A stretch of DNA of 64,000 bases from Stenotrophomonas sp. SAU14A_NAIMI4_5 (GTDB lineage Bacteria; Pseudomonadota; Gammaproteobacteria; Xanthomonadales; Xanthomonadaceae). Position 1 is the stretch's first letter. Every line of letters begins with the position of its first letter. The notes under the pieces are model-generated. The model had not been told where the DNA came from. It was given only the letters and a program-made list of their open reading frames with translations, and ran no database searches. Positions 45,532 to 54,143 of this stretch are shown in pieces. A program made the position numbers and the translations under genes. Where the stretch lies: contig NZ_CP026003.1 in the NCBI RefSeq assembly GCF_003086795.1, forward strand, positions 455,130 through 519,129. Direction: 5' to 3'.

Positions 45532-46998
45532 GTGGATCCCGTCGTTCGCAAACTGCGTCTGCCTGCCGCTGCCGGCCTGTGTGCCGCGCTGCTGCTGTGG
45601 GCGTCGTCGGCGGCGGCGCAGGACGTGCGGGAGCAGGGTGCAGGCGAGACACGATTGATCGATCTGGTCGACAGTGGCCACTTCGCGGAGGCCGAAGACC
45701 TGCTGAAGCGCGGCGACCTGCCCGCCACCGCGGCCTACCAGCGTGAGCGCATGCGCCGCATCCGCATGGATTTCAGCCTGGACGAGGCGGCAGCGAAAAC
45801 CGCCGTGCGCCGCTGGATTCCCGACCTGACCGATGCCGAATTCGCGCGCTGGGATCAGCTGGGCCTGATCGAACACCTCGATATCGACGGCACGCGCTGG
45901 TACTTCAAGCGCGCACCGTCCAACCTGTTCCGGCTCAGCGATGAAGCACGTGCGCGCCGCCGTGCCGATGCACCGCTGCCGGCGCCGGGCCCGAACGAAG
46001 TGCTCAATGCGCATCACGCACGCGTGCTCGCTGCTGCTGACCAGAGCGGCGGGACGTCGGTGCTGCCGCAGCGCATTGCGTTCACCCAGTCGCTGACAGT
46101 GAAGGCCGACGCCGTGCCGGCCGGGGAAACCATCCGCGCGTGGATTCCATACCCGCGCGAGATTCCCGGGCAGCAGGAGCAGGTGCAGTGGCTGGGCAGC
46201 ACGCCGGGCAAGGCGCGCGTCGCCCCGGCCAGCACTCTGCAGCGCACCGCCTATCTGGAAGCGAAGGCGGTGGCCGGGCAGCCGACCCGGTTCGAGATCC
46301 GCTACGCGGCCACGATCTTCGCGCGGCATACGGCGGTAGACCCGGCACGCGTGCAAGCCACCCCGGCCGATCCGGCGCTGCAGCCGTTCCTCGCCGAGCA
46401 GCTGCCGCACGTGCGTTTCACTCCGGCACTGAAGCTGTTTTCCGACCAGGTGCTGCAGGGCGAAACGCGCCCGTATGAAGTGGTGCGCCGGCTGTACTCC
46501 GCGGTCGATCGCATTCCGTGGGCGGGCGCCCGCGAATATTCGACCCTCAGCAACATCAGCGATTACGCCCTGCATGCCGGGCATGCCGACTGCGGGCAGC
46601 AGACGCTGCTGCTGATCGCCCTGCTGCGCATGAACGGCATTCCCGCGCGCTGGCAGTCGGGCAGGGTGTTCTCCGATGACGGCAGCGGCTACGCCAACCT
46701 GCACGACTGGGGTGCGGTCTATCTGGCGCCCTATGGCTGGCTGCCGATGGACGTGACCACCGGTGCGCTGGCCAGCGATGCGCCTGCGCTGCGCGACTTC
46801 TATATCGGTAGCCTCGATGGCTACCGCATCGCCTTCAACGATGATTTCGGCCAGCCGTTCGTGCCCGCCAAACAGCATTACCGCTCGGAAACGGTCGACT
46901 CGCAGCGCGGCGAGGCCGAGTGGGCGGGCGGCAACCTGTACTTCGACCAATGGGACGACGACTTCCAGTGGCAGGTACTGCCGGCCGGGCAACGCTAG
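45532..46998 (+). CDS. Secreted transglutaminase-like protein
   Basis: 488 residues from GTG 45532, with GGGGAAG eight bases upstream; signal peptide ending ASSAAAQ. The C-terminal transglutaminase core has the complete triad: Cys in HADCGQQTLLLIALL, His in NLHDWGAVYL and Asp in WLPMDVTTG. The N-terminal 200 residues have no recognised domain. Bacterial members are often peptidases or amidases rather than crosslinkers. Position at the head of the TonB-receptor operon, next to cell-wall peptidases, suggests it processes peptides in the periplasm. Confidence 0.85.
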   Translation: MDPVVRKLRLPAAAGLCAALLLWASSAAAQDVREQGAGETRLIDLVDSGHFAEAEDLLKRGDLPATAAYQRERMRRIRMDFSLDEAAAKTAVRRWIPDLTDAEFARWDQLGLIEHLDIDGTRWYFKRAPSNLFRLSDEARARRRADAPLPAPGPNEVLNAHHARVLAAADQSGGTSVLPQRIAFTQSLTVKADAVPAGETIRAWIPYPREIPGQQEQVQWLGSTPGKARVAPASTLQRTAYLEAKAVAGQPTRFEIRYAATIFARHTAVDPARVQATPADPALQPFLAEQLPHVRFTPALKLFSDQVLQGETRPYEVVRRLYSAVDRIPWAGAREYSTLSNISDYALHAGHADCGQQTLLLIALLRMNGIPARWQSGRVFSDDGSGYANLHDWGAVYLAPYGWLPMDVTTGALASDAPALRDFYIGSLDGYRIAFNDDFGQPFVPAKQHYRSETVDSQRGEAEWAGGNLYFDQWDDDFQWQVLPAGQR

Positions 46999-47049
46999 CG
47001 CACCACCTCAACCACCACACCATTCAATTCTTGCAGGAGAGAGCAGGGG

Positions 47050-50000
47050 ATGAAGGCTTACAGCATCAAGCGGGCGGCGTTGTGCGTCGCCCTTGGGGCG
47101 TGTCTGGGCATCATGTTGCCCGGCACCGTGATGGCCCAGACCGTGAGCGGCGCCGTCGCCGGCCGCGCAACCGCCGGTGACCAGGTCACCGTGGTGAGCA
47201 GCAGCACCGGCCTGACCCGGACCGTCACCGTCGGCGCCGATGGCAGCTACCGCCTCGGCCAGCTGCCGGTAGGCGACTACCAGCTGCAGCTCAGCCGCGA
47301 GGGGCAGAAACTGGGCGACCAGGTGGCTGTCAGCGTGGCAGTGGGTGGCACCACCACGGTGAACCTGGCCAGCGCCGGCGGCGTCACCAACCTGGATGCC
47401 CTGCAGGTGACCGGCACGCGGGTGATCAACCGCGTGGACGTCTACTCCACCGAGACCTCGTTCAACATCAACCGCCAGGAAATCTCGCGGTTGCCGGTGG
47501 CGCAGGATCTGTCCGCCGTCGCGCTGATGGCGCCGGGCGTGGTCGGTGGCAACTCCTCGTTCGGTGGCCTGTCCTTCGCCGGTTCGTCGGTGGCCGAGAA
47601 CGCGGTGTTCATCAACGGCCTCAACGTCACCGACATGTACACCCGGCGAGGCTTCAGCACCGCACCGTTCGCCTTCTTCAACGAATTCCAGGTCAAGACC
47701 GGGGGCTACTCGGTCGAGTTTGGTCGCTCCACCGGCGGTGTCATCAACGCGGTGACGCGCTCGGGCAGCAACGAGTTCGAGGGCGGCGTGGAAGTGACCG
47801 CCGAGCCCAGCGCGTGGCGTGCCAGCGGGCGCGACCACTTCCACCGCGACGGGACCGCGCACTCCTACGGCAGCCGTGACAACAACTCGTTCTTCAAGAC
47901 CAACGTCTGGGGTTCGGGCCCGATCATCAAGGACAAGCTGTTCCTGTTCGCCATGTACGAGGATCGCGACGACCGCGGCCACAACACCTCGTCCGATGGC
48001 AGCACCTGGTTCAAGAACAACTCTGGCAACGGTTTCTGGGGCACCAAGCTGGACTGGAACATCAACGACAACCACAGCCTGGCGCTGCTGGCGTTCTCCG
48101 ACGAGGGCGATGTCACCAACGCGTCGTACGGCTACGACTGGGATGACGACCGCATCGGCGACTGGGGTGGTGATTCCATCACCGAGACCGGCGGCCGCAA
48201 CTGGTCGGCCACCTACACCGGCCACTTCGGGCAGAACTTCACCGCCCGCGCCATGGTCGGCCAGAACAACCAGCGCGCCTTCACCAATTCCTCGCTGGAC
48301 CAGGACTGCAGCCCGGTGTTCACCGACAGCACCTATGGCCCGCGCCTGGGCAAGCTGCAGGGCCTGCGTGCCGGCTGCCATCCCACCGGCACCGCCGTGG
48401 CCGAGCGCGATGACACCCGCGATGTCGCCCGCCTGGACTTCGAATGGCAGCTGGGCGACCACCTGCTGCGCTTCGGCCTCGACCGCGAGCTGATGACCAC
48501 CGATCAGTCGACCCGTTACCCGGGGCCAACGGCGCTGAGCTACACCGCCTACCTGGCGCGGCCCGGCGATGAAGTGTGGGACGGCGCCAACGCCTATGTG
48601 CCGGCCGGCGTCACCGAGATGCTGCGCGCACGCAACCGCCAGTCCGGCGGCACGTTCGAGACCGAGGCCAATGCCTTCTACCTGGAAGACATCTGGAACA
48701 TCACCCCGAACCTGATGCTCAACCTCGGCATCCGCTGGGACCGCTTCGAAAACCGCACGGCCGAGGGCAAGGCGTTCATCAAGATGGACGATCTGTTCGC
48801 CCCGCGCGTCGGTTTCTCGTGGGACATGCGCGGCGATGGCAGCACCAAGTTGTTCGGCAACGCCGGCCGCTACTATCTGCCGGTCACCAACAACATCAAC
48901 GTCAACTTCGCCGGTGGCCTCACCGACGAATACAGCTACTACGTGCTGGAAGGCTGGGAGCAGAAGACCTCGCCGACCGGCTCGGCGTACATGGCGCCGA
49001 TCATCGGCGCGCAGATCGGGCCGACCGACACCCGCATGAACACCGGCGGCGCCGATCTGCGACAGAGCGTGGACCGCGACCTGAAGGCGGTCTACCAGGA
49101 CGAATACATCCTCGGCTTCCAGAACATGATCAACGCCGCCTGGTCGTGGGGCGTCAACGCAACGTACCGGCGCATGACCCGCGCGCTGGATGACATCCGC
49201 ATCAACTACACCCCGTGCGGCCCGACGCCGAGCACGCTGTGGCCGATCGGCAACCCCGGCGAGAGCCTGACCCTGTGGGGTGACCAGAGCATCGGCTGCG
49301 CCACCGAAGGCTGGATCACCATCGACACCGCCAACAGCGGCTACCGCAAGGGCGGTAGTGGCGAGGTCATCGGCTATTCCAAGCCCAAGCGCACCTACAA
49401 GGGCCTGGAATTCCAGGTCGACCGCGCCTGGGATGAGAAGTGGCTGTTCAACGCGTCCTACCTGTGGTCGCGCAGCGATGGCAACTTCGAAGGCCCGGTC
49501 AACTCCGATACCAACTACGGCGACACCGGCATGGTGCAGTACTGGGATCATCCGGCCACCAACGAACGCTATGGCGTGCTGTTCAACGACTTCCGCCACC
49601 AGATCAAGCTGCGCGCAGCCTATGCGCTGAACCAGCAGTGGTCGTTCGGCACCACGCTGCAGGTGCAGTCCGGCGGCCCGATCACCGCCTATGGCGTGAT
49701 GTGGCCGAACGACACCATCGCCGGTGGCAGCACCTCCAGCGAAGGCAGTGGCGGTGGCACCGGCTGGCTGTGCGTGGCCAACTGTTCCGGGCCGTATGAC
49801 CAGCGCCAGTTCGAGTACAGCCCGCGCGGTGCGTTCGGTCGCCTGCCGTGGACCTGGACGATGGGCGCCAACGTGACCTGGCGCCTGCCGGTGGAGGGCA
49901 TCGACCTGAGCGCCCGGCTGTCGGTGTACAACCTCACCAACAACCAGAAGACCATCAACGTGCACCAGCGCTACGAAGCACAGCCGGGCCAGTACCGTGA

Positions 50001-50073
50001 AGCGACCTTCGCCACCGGCACGCGCTGGCAGGCACCGCGCTACACGCAGCTGGTGGTGACGTGGAACTTCTGA
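47050..50073 (+). CDS. TonB-dependent receptor with CarboxypepD_reg N-terminus (OAR-like)
   Basis: 1007 residues, GGAGAG in front, signal peptide ending GTVMAQ. An 80-residue carboxypeptidase-regulatory-like domain (TVSGAVAGRATAGDQVTV...) comes first, then a plug (VINRVDVYSTETSFNINRQEI; SVAENAVFINGLNVTDMYT) and a large barrel ending in Phe (TWNF). OAR-type receptors in Xanthomonads import large nutrients. Here the ligand is probably a muropeptide or peptide, by context. The start is 51 bases after the transglutaminase gene. Confidence 0.92.
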   Translation: MKAYSIKRAALCVALGACLGIMLPGTVMAQTVSGAVAGRATAGDQVTVVSSSTGLTRTVTVGADGSYRLGQLPVGDYQLQLSREGQKLGDQVAVSVAVGGTTTVNLASAGGVTNLDALQVTGTRVINRVDVYSTETSFNINRQEISRLPVAQDLSAVALMAPGVVGGNSSFGGLSFAGSSVAENAVFINGLNVTDMYTRRGFSTAPFAFFNEFQVKTGGYSVEFGRSTGGVINAVTRSGSNEFEGGVEVTAEPSAWRASGRDHFHRDGTAHSYGSRDNNSFFKTNVWGSGPIIKDKLFLFAMYEDRDDRGHNTSSDGSTWFKNNSGNGFWGTKLDWNINDNHSLALLAFSDEGDVTNASYGYDWDDDRIGDWGGDSITETGGRNWSATYTGHFGQNFTARAMVGQNNQRAFTNSSLDQDCSPVFTDSTYGPRLGKLQGLRAGCHPTGTAVAERDDTRDVARLDFEWQLGDHLLRFGLDRELMTTDQSTRYPGPTALSYTAYLARPGDEVWDGANAYVPAGVTEMLRARNRQSGGTFETEANAFYLEDIWNITPNLMLNLGIRWDRFENRTAEGKAFIKMDDLFAPRVGFSWDMRGDGSTKLFGNAGRYYLPVTNNINVNFAGGLTDEYSYYVLEGWEQKTSPTGSAYMAPIIGAQIGPTDTRMNTGGADLRQSVDRDLKAVYQDEYILGFQNMINAAWSWGVNATYRRMTRALDDIRINYTPCGPTPSTLWPIGNPGESLTLWGDQSIGCATEGWITIDTANSGYRKGGSGEVIGYSKPKRTYKGLEFQVDRAWDEKWLFNASYLWSRSDGNFEGPVNSDTNYGDTGMVQYWDHPATNERYGVLFNDFRHQIKLRAAYALNQQWSFGTTLQVQSGGPITAYGVMWPNDTIAGGSTSSEGSGGGTGWLCVANCSGPYDQRQFEYSPRGAFGRLPWTWTMGANVTWRLPVEGIDLSARLSVYNLTNNQKTINVHQRYEAQPGQYREATFATGTRWQAPRYTQLVVTWNF

Positions 50074-50135
50074 AGCATGCCGCGCGGGTGGCATCGGGAC
50101 TGCTCGATTGCTCTTCGCGAGGTGCCCGCGCCTTG

Positions 50136-50255
50136 GTAGAGTCGAGCTTGCTCGACTGCCTTTCGCGGGTCGCCCGCCGCCCCGTAGAGTCGAGCTTGCT
50201 CGACTGTCTTTCGCGGGGTGTCGGACGTCGGTCAGTCGAGCAAGCTCGACTCTAC
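50136..50255. repeat. Three SMAGs before the serine hydrolase gene
   Basis: Plus elements GTAGAGTCGAGCTTGCTCGA at 50136-50158 and 50184-50206 (48-base period) and an inverted copy at 50233-50255. They fill the interval from the receptor stop to the presumed start of the hydrolase. Confidence 0.9.
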
Positions 50256-50294
50256 GGGCACGCGGCCGCGCGTCGTTGCCGAGGCTACGTATGC

Positions 50295-51836
50295 GTGGCC
50301 GCGGTAATGGTGTTCCCCGCAGTGGCGGCGGAATCGACGGACACCGCCGCCATCGATGCCGATGTCGCCGCCGTGGTCGAGCACGCGCATCTGCCCGGGC
50401 TGGCCATGGCCGTGGTCGAGCAGGGACGGGTGGTCTACCAGCACGCCGAAGGTGCGCGCGGGGATGGCGGCCGCATCGACGAGGACACGCTGTTCAAGAT
50501 CGCCTCCAACAGCAAGGCGATGACCGCCGCGCTGCTGGCGCGCCTGGTGGAGCAGGGCAGGCTGCGCTGGGATGACCCGGTGCGCAGGCACCTGCCCGGC
50601 TTCACCATGCATGACCCGTGGGTGGGCGAGCACATGCAGGTGCGCGACCTGCTCATCCACAACAGCGGCCTCGGCCTGGGCGCCGGCGACCTGATGCTGT
50701 GGCCGGAGCCCAACGCCTATACGCGCGCCGACATCATCGCAGGACTGGCCCACCTCAAGCCGGTCACCAGCTTCCGCAGTGGTTACGCCTACGACAACCT
50801 GATGTACGTGGTGGCCGGTGAAGTGGCCGCCGCTGCCGGTGGCAAGCCTTACGACCAGCTGATGCGCGAGCAGGTGTTCGCACCGCTGGGCATGGACCGC
50901 TGCCAGGTGGGCGCGTGGTCGGTGAAGCGCGTGGGCAACGTCGCCCAGCCACACGCCTGGCGCAAGGGCCGCAACGTGGTGGTCAACACCGATGGCGCGA
51001 CCAGCCCCGACCTGACCTCGATGGCCGCGGGTGGCATCCGCTGTTCGCTGCGCGACATGACGCGCTGGATGCAGGTGCTGCTGGACCCGGCGCTGGTACC
51101 CGGCTGGCTGGGCAGCGAGCAGCGGCGCACGCTGTGGACCCTGCACATGCCGATGCCGCTGGGCGAACGCCTGCGCCGCTGGGACAACGCGCATTTCATG
51201 GGCTACGGCTACGGCTGGCGCGTTTCGGACATGGACGGGCAGTGGAAGGTGGCGCATACCGGCACCTTGTCCGGCATGTATTCCTCGCTGGCCCTGCTGC
51301 CGGACCGCAAGGTGGGCGTGGTGATGCTGATGAACGGCGAGGGCGAGGACGCGCGCACGGTGCTGATGCAGTCGGCGCTGAAGCGCTTCACCGCCGTGGG
51401 CGCAGCGCCGCCGGCGATGGAGTATCTGGCAGAGCTCCGTGCCGACCAGGCCGAGCGTGCCGCCAGCGGAGGCGGCCGTCCGTCCACCGCCGGCGCGCGG
51501 CCGGTAGCTCGCGATGCGCTGCCGCAGTGGCAGGGCCGCTACCGCGATCCGTGGCTGGGCCCGGCCTCGCTGTGCCCGGGCAAGGACGGCCTGCGATTCA
51601 GCGTGGACAAATCGCCCAAGCTGCAGGCGCAGGTGATGCAGCTGCAGGGTCGCTGGCTGCTGCACTGGGATACGCTGGAGGCATCCGCGCAGGCATGGCT
51701 GCAGGCCGACGACGGTGCACCACCCACGCTGCAGCTGCGCGCCCTCGATCCGGACATCGACTTCAGTTATGACTTCCAGGACCTGCATTTCACTCGTATT
51801 GGCGATTGCCCTGGCGGGCAGCACGCACGCCGCTGA
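50295..51836 (+). CDS. Penicillin-binding-type serine hydrolase (beta-lactamase class C fold)
   Basis: About 513 residues, start uncertain. The family contains D-aminopeptidases, D,D-carboxypeptidases and esterases. All three motifs are present: SNSK (SxxK, in KIASNSKAMTAAL), YDN and HTG (VAHTGTLSGMYS). A C-terminal ~130-residue domain follows. GTG 50295, ten bases after GAGG, leaves only a short hydrophobic leader (VAAVMVFPAVAA). The basic part of the signal peptide would lie upstream in frame, in sequence merging with a SMAG. The repeats may have displaced the original start. It overlaps the next gene by 68 bases. Confidence 0.8.
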   Translation: MAAVMVFPAVAAESTDTAAIDADVAAVVEHAHLPGLAMAVVEQGRVVYQHAEGARGDGGRIDEDTLFKIASNSKAMTAALLARLVEQGRLRWDDPVRRHLPGFTMHDPWVGEHMQVRDLLIHNSGLGLGAGDLMLWPEPNAYTRADIIAGLAHLKPVTSFRSGYAYDNLMYVVAGEVAAAAGGKPYDQLMREQVFAPLGMDRCQVGAWSVKRVGNVAQPHAWRKGRNVVVNTDGATSPDLTSMAAGGIRCSLRDMTRWMQVLLDPALVPGWLGSEQRRTLWTLHMPMPLGERLRRWDNAHFMGYGYGWRVSDMDGQWKVAHTGTLSGMYSSLALLPDRKVGVVMLMNGEGEDARTVLMQSALKRFTAVGAAPPAMEYLAELRADQAERAASGGGRPSTAGARPVARDALPQWQGRYRDPWLGPASLCPGKDGLRFSVDKSPKLQAQVMQLQGRWLLHWDTLEASAQAWLQADDGAPPTLQLRALDPDIDFSYDFQDLHFTRIGDCPGGQHARR

Positions 51837-52482
51837 GCCACCGCGCATCTCGCCGGCCACCGATGCGGCCAGCGCCGGTCTGCTGGAGATCCGCACGCTG
51901 GCCCCGCGCATCGAGCTGGACATCCGCTACGCCGGCGCCAACAACTTCACCGGTGCCCGCGTGCCGGGCTACGCGTCTTCGTCGTGCTATCTGCTGGCCC
52001 CGGTGGCGAAGGCCTTGGCTGCGGTGGAAGGCGACCTGCGTGCCGAGGGTTATGCGCTGCGCATCTACGACTGCTACCGCCCAGTGCGTTCGGTGCAGGC
52101 GTTCATGGCCTGGGTGCAGGATCCGCACGAGCAGTCGCGCAAGGCGCTGCAGTACCCGGACCTGGACAAGCCGCGGCTGCTGGCCGATGGCTACATCGCC
52201 GAGCGCTCGGGCCACAGCCGGGGCGCGACGGTGGACCTGGGGCTGCTGGATTGCCGGACGGGGACGTGCGTGGTGATGGACATGGGCACGGATTTCGATT
52301 TCTTCGGCGTGCGTGCGCATACCGATGCGGCGGGGCTGACGGCGGCGCAGCGTGGGAACCGGCAGCGGTTGCTGCAGGCGATGGCACGGCGCGGGTTTGC
52401 CAACTACCCGCAGGAGTGGTGGCACTACACACTGCAGCCGGAGCCGGATGCCGGCACGGCCTACGATTTTCCAGTGCGGTGA
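51769..52482 (+). CDS. ddpX: D-Ala-D-Ala dipeptidase, VanX-like, secreted
   Basis: 237 residues with a signal peptide (ALAGSTHAAE). A zinc enzyme that splits D-Ala-D-Ala. The M15D motifs are clear: SGHSRGATVDL (SxHxxGxAxD) and EWWHY (ExxH), with YDCYRPVRSVQ before them. In this setting it would recover D-Ala from cell-wall peptides rather than confer vancomycin resistance, as E. coli DdpX does. It starts inside the end of the serine hydrolase gene, a long 68-base overlap. Confidence 0.92.
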   Translation: MTSRTCISLVLAIALAGSTHAAEPPRISPATDAASAGLLEIRTLAPRIELDIRYAGANNFTGARVPGYASSSCYLLAPVAKALAAVEGDLRAEGYALRIYDCYRPVRSVQAFMAWVQDPHEQSRKALQYPDLDKPRLLADGYIAERSGHSRGATVDLGLLDCRTGTCVVMDMGTDFDFFGVRAHTDAAGLTAAQRGNRQRLLQAMARRGFANYPQEWWHYTLQPEPDAGTAYDFPVR

Positions 52483-52495
52483 TGGTTTTTCTTTT

Positions 52496-52962
52496 GCAGG
52501 GCTTGCAGCCCTGCACCTGCGGTAGTGCCGGCCGCTGGCCGGCAACCTCAACGTCAAAAGCTGGCTATCCGTGGGATGGCGGGGTGGGTCCGGTTGCTGC
52601 GCAACGGGCTCTGACCCCAGACTTGTTTCGATATCTGACAGATGTGTCGACCAACAGCCGCGCATGCGCAGTAGATCCACGCCATGTGTGGATGATTAAT
52701 TCGATATCTGACAGATGTGCCGACCAACGGTCGGCACCCACCACCAGCAGTTCCCAACAGCCGCGTGAACCTGTCGAAGGCGGGGCACTGTGGGTTTGCG
52801 GGGTGTGAGCCGCATGGATGCGGCGACCAAGCCCCATGGACGTATTTACGGCGTCCCCGCAAACCCACAGTGCCCCGCCATCCCGCGGATAGCCCGCTGT
52901 TGATCTTGGGGTTGCCGGCCAGCGGCCGGCACTACCGGCAGGTGCAGGGCTGCAAGCCCTGC
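52496..52962. repeat. Composite element with ~90-bp inverted ends
   Basis: The left arm (52496-52584) and right arm (52873-52962) are inverted copies with a few mismatches. Each contains a GCAGGGC-TTGCA-GCCCTGC hairpin, a SMAG (52522-52545; 52911-52935) and a GCTATCCG.GGGATGGCGGGG segment. Between them lie a GGGGTC-family hairpin (52586-52618), SMAG-like elements (52671-52694; 52718-52740), a 20-base direct repeat (52627-52646; 52700-52719) and a perfect 25-bp inverted repeat (52779-52803 with 52855-52879). No protein gene is visible in the 523-base gap. Confidence 0.8.
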
Positions 52963-53005
52963 CGATACCCTTACACTCACTACCGCCTCCCAACTGCCCA
53001 CCTGC

Positions 53006-53377
53006 ATGAACCTTCCGCTGCACTTCGGCCTGCTCGGCTCCCTCGAAGCCGGTGCCATCGCCCTGCTGGTCGGGCTGCTGGTGTACTTCCTCTGGCATCA
53101 CCTGTGCCGCGCGTTGCGCTGGTCCATGGGCCATGCCATCGGCTGGGCCTGCGTGTTCTCCGTCGCCATCTCCGCCGGCATCGACATGTGGAAGCTGTTC
53201 TACATGGGCATCGTCCGGCTGGAATCGCCGCTGTATGCGCGCATCTTCCTCTCCACCATCCACGACCCCAACGAACTGGGCAGCCGCGTGGTGCTGGAAA
53301 TCGCCGGCGCGCTCTCCGGTGTTGCGCTCGGATGGGTCTTGTTCAGTTCGCGGTCATCCGCGCAGAACGTCGATTGA
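53006..53377 (+). CDS. Hypothetical small membrane protein
   Basis: 123 residues, three hydrophobic helices (about 13-30, 42-62 and 97-113). No signal peptide beyond the first helix and no recognised family. The sequence has His/Trp-rich loops (FLWHHLCRALRW). Frame and codon use are consistent with a real gene. It follows the composite repeat directly. Confidence 0.7.
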   Translation: MNLPLHFGLLGSLEAGAIALLVGLLVYFLWHHLCRALRWSMGHAIGWACVFSVAISAGIDMWKLFYMGIVRLESPLYARIFLSTIHDPNELGSRVVLEIAGALSGVALGWVLFSSRSSAQNVD

Positions 53378-53604
53378 CGCAGGTTTTTCGTTGCGTGCCG
53401 GTTAAATCCGGCCGCGCTGAATGTGCACCTTATGGACCGCTCACTTTGCCCTAACCACCGCGCTAAACCATGCGCCGGGGCGAGTGGTTAATGGGGTGTA
53501 TGCACGCCGGTCGCGGCCCAAAATCGATTCAGAAACGCGGTGGCAGGGTAGGTGCCGTGCGGAGACAACACCCCGCGCTCCACCACCCAAAGGAGATCCA
53601 CCTG

Positions 53605-54015
53605 ATGACTATTCGCAACCGCAAGCCCCTGCTCGCCCTGATCGTTGCCGCCGGTAGTGTGCTGGCCGTCCCGGCCATGGCGCAGAGCGCCCAGCAGCAG
53701 GCAGCCCAGGCACAGAATCAGGCGGCGCAGGCCCAGCAGTCGGCAGCCCAGGCGGGTCAGGCGGCTGACCAGGCCTCCAGTGCGGCTGCATCGGCGCAGG
53801 CACAGGCCAGTGGCGGCGGCCAGACCTGGGCCAGCATCGATACCGATGGCAACGGCACCATCAGCAAGTCCGAGGCACAGGTGAACGCGGGCCTGGCCCA
53901 GGTGTTCGACCAGGCCGACACCAACAAGGACGGCGAACTCAGCGCCGATGAGTACAAGGCCTTCGTGGCCGCCCAGCAGGCCGGGGCGGGTGCAGGTGCC
54001 GGCGGCGGCAACTGA
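53605..54015 (+). CDS. EF-hand calcium-binding exported protein
   Basis: 136 residues, strong AAGGAGA site, signal peptide ending PAMAQ. Residues about 25-70 are almost only Ala and Gln, likely helical. Two EF-hand loops follow: DTDGNGTISKSE and DTNKDGELSADE, both with canonical Ca ligands. The tail is Gly/Ala-rich. It probably binds calcium in the periplasm as a buffer or sensor. A strong terminator follows. Confidence 0.87.
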   Translation: MTIRNRKPLLALIVAAGSVLAVPAMAQSAQQQAAQAQNQAAQAQQSAAQAGQAADQASSAAASAQAQASGGGQTWASIDTDGNGTISKSEAQVNAGLAQVFDQADTNKDGELSADEYKAFVAAQQAGAGAGAGGGN

Positions 54016-54083
54016 TCGTCGCTCGCTTTGAATGAAACCGGCTGAATGAATCCGGTTGTGTTCGGGGCAACCGGTGCATGGGG

Positions 54084-54112
54084 CCCGGGCGGCGAAGGCC
54101 GCCCGGGTTTTT
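54084..54112 (+). terminator. Intrinsic terminator of the EF-hand gene
   Basis: CCCGGGCGGC-GAAG-GCCGCCCGGG stem-loop followed by TTTTT, 69 bases after the stop. Confidence 0.92.
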
Positions 54113-54143
54113 GTTGCCCTCGCCACCCCTGTATCCTTGTCAC

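Noticed and set aside
47008..50094. A 1028-codon open frame on the minus strand
   Set aside because: Antisense to the TonB-dependent receptor, which has a signal peptide, plug and C-terminal Phe.
50061..50294. Start of the serine hydrolase inside the end of the TonB receptor gene
   Set aside because: This would put three SMAG-encoded peptide copies (VESSLLDC) before the signal peptide, which could not then act in export. A later start is more likely, though not proven.
51769..52482. Vancomycin-resistance gene vanX
   Set aside because: The dipeptidase fold and motifs match, but there is no vanH/vanA partner, the protein is exported, and the context is cell-wall peptide catabolism. DdpX-type recycling is the better reading.
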